Source: an uncultured Clostridia bacterium
GTDB lineage: Bacteria; Bacillota; Clostridia; Oscillospirales; Ruminococcaceae
Assembly (NCBI GenBank): GCA_937894185.1
Contig: CALCSA010000077.1
Span: 1 to 7,085 of the forward strand
Reading direction: 5' to 3'
Length of the DNA: 7,085 bases
Shown: positions 4,198 to 7,085 of the stretch, piece by piece
Layout of the letters: every line of letters begins with the position of its first letter
Numbering within the stretch: position 1 is the first letter of the stretch
Program-made: the position numbers and the translations under genes
The notes under the pieces: generated by a model
Databases searched by the model: none
What the model saw: only the letters and a program-made list of their open reading frames with translations
Told to the model about the DNA's origin: nothing

Positions 4198-6228
4198 TTA
4201 TGCCACAAAGAATTTGCCAATCTGATAGATCAGCATGGAGACGACATAGGCGACTCCGGTGCCGAACAGGGCGGTTCCCAGCGCCCATTTCAGGCTGTTC
4301 ATCTCCCGCTTGATGGAGACAAAGGCGGAAAGGCAGGGCATGTACAGCAGGCAGAACGCCATAAAACTAAAGGCGGAAAGGCTGGAAAAGACACCGGGGA
4401 GCATGGTGGCCAGTTCGGCCTGAGAGCCTGCGCCGTACAGCACGATCATGGAGGAGACCACCGTCTCCTTGGCCACCAGTCCCGCCAAAACCGAAACCGC
4501 CGCCTGCCAGCTTCCAAAGCCAAGAGGGGCAAAGAGAGGGGCGATAGCCCGCCCGATGGAGGCAAAGATGCTCTGGGTATTGTCCTCTACCAAATGCAGG
4601 CTCCAGTTAAAGTTTTGCAGCAGCCAGATGACCACGCTCATAGAGAAGATAATGGTCCCCGCCTTGATAAGGAACCCCTTGCATTTTTCCCAGACATGGC
4701 GGCCCAGAACGGTGGGGGAGGGGAGCCGGTAGGGAGGCAGCTCCATGACAAAAGGGGCCACCTTCCCCCGGAACAGGGTGTTTTTTAAAAGCAGCCCCGA
4801 AAGAATGGCCACCAGCATTCCTATAATGTACATGGAAAAGACAACTATCCCCTGATGGGCGGCAAAAAAGGTTCCGGCAAAAAGCGCGTAGATGGGCAGC
4901 TTGGCGCCGCAGCTCATAAAGGGGATGATCATGATGGTCAGCTTCCGGTCCCGGTCATTTTCCATGGTGCGGGCCGCCATCACAGCGGGGGTGGTGCATC
5001 CAAAGCCCATCAACATGGGAATAAAGCTTTTGCCGGTCAGGCCGATTTTGTGGAGCAGCCTGTCCATAATAAAGGCGGCCCGGGCCATGTAACCGCTGTC
5101 CTCCAGTAGGGAAAGACAGGTGAAGAGAATCATAATCTGGGGCAGGAAGGTGAGGACCCCGCCCACTCCGCCGATGATGGCATCTATCAGCAGGCCGTAG
5201 GTCCAGCCGGGGGCTTGGGCGGCGTCCAGCAGGGCGGTAACTTGGCCCCCCAGCACTTCCCCCAGCAGGTACTCGATGCCGTCGCTGAAAAAGCTGCCCA
5301 CCGGTCCAAAGGTGGAGGCAAAGATAATAAACATAATCAACAGGAAGATGGGCAGAGCCAACACCCGATTGGTGACCACCAGATCAATTTTATCCGACAG
5401 GGAAAGGCTGCCCTCCGCCCCCTGCTTTACCATGGCTTTGTCGGTGATTGCGGTGATGGCCTTGTAGCGGGCGTCGGCCAGCATGGTCTCCCGGTCTCCG
5501 TAGGGAGAAGTGGCCTCATAAGCCTGTACCAGACGCTCCACCTGATCCAATGTTTTTTTATCCAGCTTCAGGGTCTCCGCTGCCTTGGGGTCCCCCTCTA
5601 ACAGCTTAGAGGCATAGAACCACAGGGGCAGCTCCCGAAGTCTGGATTCTTCCCACAAAAGGGCGTAAATATCCCGGATGGCCTGCGCGGTATTGTTGTC
5701 GTACCGCACGCTTCCCACCGGGCTGCGGGGATTGTAGTCCCGGGTTCTGGCAAGCTCCACGGCGGTGTCCAGCAGAAGCTGGGTGTTTTTGGCCTTGCGG
5801 GCGGTGATGGGAATCACCGCCACCCCCAGCAGCTTGGAAAGCTTGTCGCAGTCCAGCCGGTCCCCCTTGGCCTCCACCTCGTCCATCATGTTGACCGCCA
5901 GCACCAGAGGCACGGAAAGCTCCATCAGCTGCACCGCAAGGTAGAGGTTCCTCTCGATGTTGGAACCGTCGATGATGTCGATGAGGACATCGGGGCGCTC
6001 GTCAATGAGGACGCTGCGGGTGATGATCTCCTCCATGCTGTAGGGGGAAAGGGAATAGATGCCGGGCAAATCCACCAGCGTGATGGATTCCCCGCCATAG
6101 GAAAGAGTCCCTTCCTTTTTTTCTACCGTCACCCCCGCCCAGTTTCCCACATATTGGTTGGAGCCGGTATAGAGGTTAAAGAGAGTGGTTTTGCCCGAAT
6201 TCGGGTTCCCGGTGAGAGCTATTTTCAT
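4198..6228 (-). CDS. feoB: Ferrous iron transport protein B
   Basis: A 676-residue Fe(II) transporter of the cytoplasmic membrane with a complete G-protein domain: G1 GNPNSGKT (7-14), G2 Thr34 in GVTVEKKEG, G3 DLPG (53-56), G4 NMMD (113-116) and G5 ITARK (141-145). A helical linker follows (about 155-275), then the membrane domain with the conserved gate motifs: FLPQ and LEDSGYMARAAF (361-386), GFGCTTPA with Cys411, PFMSCGAKLPIY with Cys440, LVAKETV (584-590) and YMPCLSAF with Cys632. Length is in the normal range for FeoB without extra fusion domains. The ATG at 6226-6228 gives the canonical MKIALTGNPNSGKT start; AAAGGA lies 14 bases upstream, which is long. An in-frame opening to 6363 would place the two intergenic hairpins inside the protein and is rejected. 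It follows feoA by 134 bases. Confidence 0.97.
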   Translation of the reverse strand: MKIALTGNPNSGKTTLFNLYTGSNQYVGNWAGVTVEKKEGTLSYGGESITLVDLPGIYSLSPYSMEEIITRSVLIDERPDVLIDIIDGSNIERNLYLAVQLMELSVPLVLAVNMMDEVEAKGDRLDCDKLSKLLGVAVIPITARKAKNTQLLLDTAVELARTRDYNPRSPVGSVRYDNNTAQAIRDIYALLWEESRLRELPLWFYASKLLEGDPKAAETLKLDKKTLDQVERLVQAYEATSPYGDRETMLADARYKAITAITDKAMVKQGAEGSLSLSDKIDLVVTNRVLALPIFLLIMFIIFASTFGPVGSFFSDGIEYLLGEVLGGQVTALLDAAQAPGWTYGLLIDAIIGGVGGVLTFLPQIMILFTCLSLLEDSGYMARAAFIMDRLLHKIGLTGKSFIPMLMGFGCTTPAVMAARTMENDRDRKLTIMIIPFMSCGAKLPIYALFAGTFFAAHQGIVVFSMYIIGMLVAILSGLLLKNTLFRGKVAPFVMELPPYRLPSPTVLGRHVWEKCKGFLIKAGTIIFSMSVVIWLLQNFNWSLHLVEDNTQSIFASIGRAIAPLFAPLGFGSWQAAVSVLAGLVAKETVVSSMIVLYGAGSQAELATMLPGVFSSLSAFSFMAFCLLYMPCLSAFVSIKREMNSLKWALGTALFGTGVAYVVSMLIYQIGKFFVA

Positions 6229-6300
6229 AAGGACACAACCATTCCTTTCGCAATGCTCGGAAATAAACAACCAGAAAGCGGAGCGGTTATCTTGCGATTG

Positions 6301-6330
6301 ATCGCGTTCCCGCCGCAGGCGGGGAACGAT
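6301..6330 (-). promoter_or_regulatory. Second hairpin of the feoA-feoB junction
   Basis: On the minus strand ATCGTTCCCCGCC pairs with GGCGGGAACGCGAT around a TGC loop, about 12 pairs with small bulges. It directly follows the 15-bp hairpin at 6329-6363 and is itself followed by GCGATCAATCGC, a further inverted repeat. No T run follows, so it is more likely an RNA-processing, stability or partial attenuation element than a terminator. Confidence 0.6.
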
Positions 6331-6363
6331 GGCACATGGCAACGCAAAGTTGCCATGTGCCAT
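6329..6363 (-). promoter_or_regulatory. Perfect 15-bp hairpin right after the feoA stop
   Basis: ATGGCACATGGCAAC (6329-6343) and GTTGCCATGTGCCAT (6349-6363) are exact reverse complements around a 5-base loop. The stem begins at the last base of the feoA stop codon. On the minus strand it is not followed by a T run. It could protect feoA mRNA or reduce readthrough into feoB, giving different amounts of the two proteins. Confidence 0.75.
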
Positions 6364-6611
6364 TACACCTTTTCCACTAGAATGTTTTTTGCATCGGCCC
6401 GGCGCAGACTCAGCTCGTAGCCCCGCAGGTTAATTTCCAGAGGATCGCCTAAGGGGGCAGTTTTGCGCAAAAACACCCGGCAGCCGGGTGTGAGTCCCAT
6501 ATCCACCAGGCGACGTTTGAGGGCACCCTGTCCGCCAATGGCCACAATAATGCAGCTCTGGCCGGGGCGCAGGTCTCCTAGTGTGGCGGTGGATTCTGTT
6601 GCTCTGGACAT
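6363..6611 (-). CDS. feoA: Ferrous iron transport protein A
   Basis: An 82-residue cytosolic SH3-like protein that supports FeoB-mediated Fe(II) uptake. Diagnostic features: LGDLRPGQSCIIVAIGG near the N-terminus, LKRRLVDMGLTPGCRVFLRKTAPLGDPLEINLRGYELSLRRADAKNI across the rest, with the typical R-L-x-x-M-G-L-x-P-G block (34-43) and the PLGDPLEI strand. Length is usual for stand-alone FeoA. The ATG at 6609-6611 has GGAGAGGG about nine bases upstream. It is the first gene of the feo unit, with its own promoter at 6692-6720 and feoB 134 bases downstream. The transport role is known for the family; the exact mechanism of FeoA is not settled. Confidence 0.95.
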   Translation of the reverse strand: MSRATESTATLGDLRPGQSCIIVAIGGQGALKRRLVDMGLTPGCRVFLRKTAPLGDPLEINLRGYELSLRRADAKNILVEKV

Positions 6612-6691
6612 ATTGGCTCACCCTCTCCGGATCATCTTGTAATTCCTGTTTTATGCCAACGTTAAACACGGCTATCTTTTTATCTGCCATC

Positions 6692-6720
6692 AGTATAGCA
6701 CGGCTTACTGGAGAAGTAAA
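6692..6720 (-). promoter_or_regulatory. Promoter of feoAB
   Basis: On the minus strand TTTACT (6715-6720), a 17-base spacer and TATACT (6692-6697), followed by GATGG. The predicted start near 6685 gives a leader of about 75 bases. An imperfect inverted repeat CAGTA/TACTG (6691-6695 and 6706-6710) overlaps the -10 and spacer and is a possible repressor site, though not a match to a DtxR or Fur operator that I can vouch for. Confidence 0.65.
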
Positions 6721-6736
6721 TACCGCCGGCGCTTTT

Positions 6737-7085
6737 TTACCGGAGAAAGGATGCATAGGAAATTTCCAGATAGCGCTTCTCCCGGAAGGAGCGGGTGGTT
6801 GCCTGAGCCACCTGCACCGCCTTGCGGCCATCGGTGACAGTGACGTCGGGTTGTTTGCCCCTGCGGATGCAGTCCACAAAAGCCTGCAATTCCAAGCGGT
6901 AGGCTTCCTCAAACCGCTGGGGGAAGTTCTCGTAGCATTCGGTGACCACTCCCTGCTGGAGATAGAGGACGGCGTGGTTCTTCCGCGGGGTGGGCCCGAT
7001 ACGAATGGAACCTTTGGTTCCGACAATCTCCGTCTCCACGTGATAGCCGTGGGGAGCCGCCCGTCCGGCGTGGAGCACCGCCATC
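6737..7085 (-). CDS. Gfo/Idh/MocA-family oxidoreductase, C-terminal part (inositol 2-dehydrogenase-like)
   Basis: The last 115 codons of a gene entering from the right edge. The visible part belongs to the C-terminal alpha/beta domain of Gfo/Idh/MocA NAD(P)-dependent oxidoreductases: HGYHVETEIVGTKGSIRIG (the strand and turn where EIxGTxGxI is typical), then RFEEAYRLELQAFVDCIRRGKQPDVTVTDGRKAVQVAQATTRSFREKR, close in pattern to inositol 2-dehydrogenases (AYxxELxxFVDxIRxGxxPxVxxxDGRxAxxxAxA). The N-terminal Rossmann domain lies outside the window, so cofactor and substrate cannot be judged. The ATG at 7082-7084 is probably internal. No clear terminator separates its stop from the feoA promoter 17 bases away, so some readthrough into feoA is possible. 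The family is secure; inositol as substrate is a guess. Confidence 0.88.
   Translation of the reverse strand, partial: MAVLHAGRAAPHGYHVETEIVGTKGSIRIGPTPRKNHAVLYLQQGVVTECYENFPQRFEEAYRLELQAFVDCIRRGKQPDVTVTDGRKAVQVAQATTRSFREKRYLEISYASFLR

Noticed and set aside
6229..6363. In-frame 45-codon extension of feoB up to an ATG at 6361-6363
   Set aside because: It would begin on the feoA stop, lacks a suitable ribosome binding site and translates the two hairpins; FeoB proteins begin directly before the GxPNxGKT motif, as the ATG at 6226-6228 does.
6653..6676. GCCAACG...CACGGC in the feoA leader as a DtxR operator
   Set aside because: Only the outer three and central two pairs match; it is not a convincing palindrome and does not fit the IdeR or MntR consensus.
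6430..6690. Minus-strand frame starting MADKKIAVFNVGIKQELQDD inside the feoA leader
   Set aside because: Its ATG lies at or ahead of the predicted feoA transcription start, has no ribosome binding site, and the frame soon becomes an out-of-frame reading of feoA with low-complexity composition.
1..7085. CRISPR arrays, tRNA or rRNA genes, insertion sequences, phage or integration sites
   Set aside because: No regularly spaced repeats, no recognisable RNA gene motifs, no transposase or integrase frames and no target-site duplications were seen.

Overview
The window looks like a chromosomal segment from a Gram-positive anaerobe of the class Clostridia, most likely an Oscillospirales-type gut bacterium. 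The reasons are strong AGGAGG-type ribosome binding sites, sigma-A-like promoters in AT-rich gaps between GC-richer genes, TTG starts, a DUF6514-like gene directly ahead of nrdR, and a ferrous iron locus with a FeoB-associated Cys-rich protein and a DtxR-type regulator. The genus call is inference, and there are no rRNA or tRNA genes to anchor it.

Layout, left to right. Almost everything reads leftwards (minus strand). At 1-42 is the start of an unidentified gene leaving the window, with its own extended -10 promoter. A three-gene group at 165-1535 runs DUF6514-like protein, then nrdR, then a cyclophilin-type peptidyl-prolyl isomerase, closed by a good intrinsic terminator (114-156). An AT-rich gap of 283 bases follows (1536-1818), then a sugar phosphate isomerase/epimerase-like TIM barrel protein (1819-2613). 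Divergent from it, the only plus-strand gene (2726-3001) encodes a 91-residue two-helix membrane protein of unknown function with a clear promoter. A 345-base non-coding region (3002-3346) holds an outward-facing minus-strand promoter, several hairpins and a near-duplicate of the next operon's terminator.

The right half is a ferrous iron uptake locus read leftwards: feoA (6363-6611), feoB (4198-6228), a FeoB-associated Cys-rich membrane protein (3757-3945) and a short DtxR/MntR-type regulator (3347-3760) translationally coupled to it. Two promoters, one ahead of feoA and one ahead of the Cys-rich gene, have the same architecture: TTTACT, 17 bases, TATACT, followed by GAT. This suggests joint control, plausibly by the DtxR protein sensing Fe(II). 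The feoA-feoB junction carries two strong tandem hairpins, and the Cys-rich gene has a leader of about 210 bases with five predicted small hairpins. At the right edge is the C-terminal part of a Gfo/Idh/MocA oxidoreductase resembling inositol 2-dehydrogenases (6737 to the edge).

I did not see an unmistakably new system. The most interesting parts are the non-coding architecture of the feo locus and the promoter antisense to the small membrane protein gene. No mobile element, CRISPR array or integration site was found.
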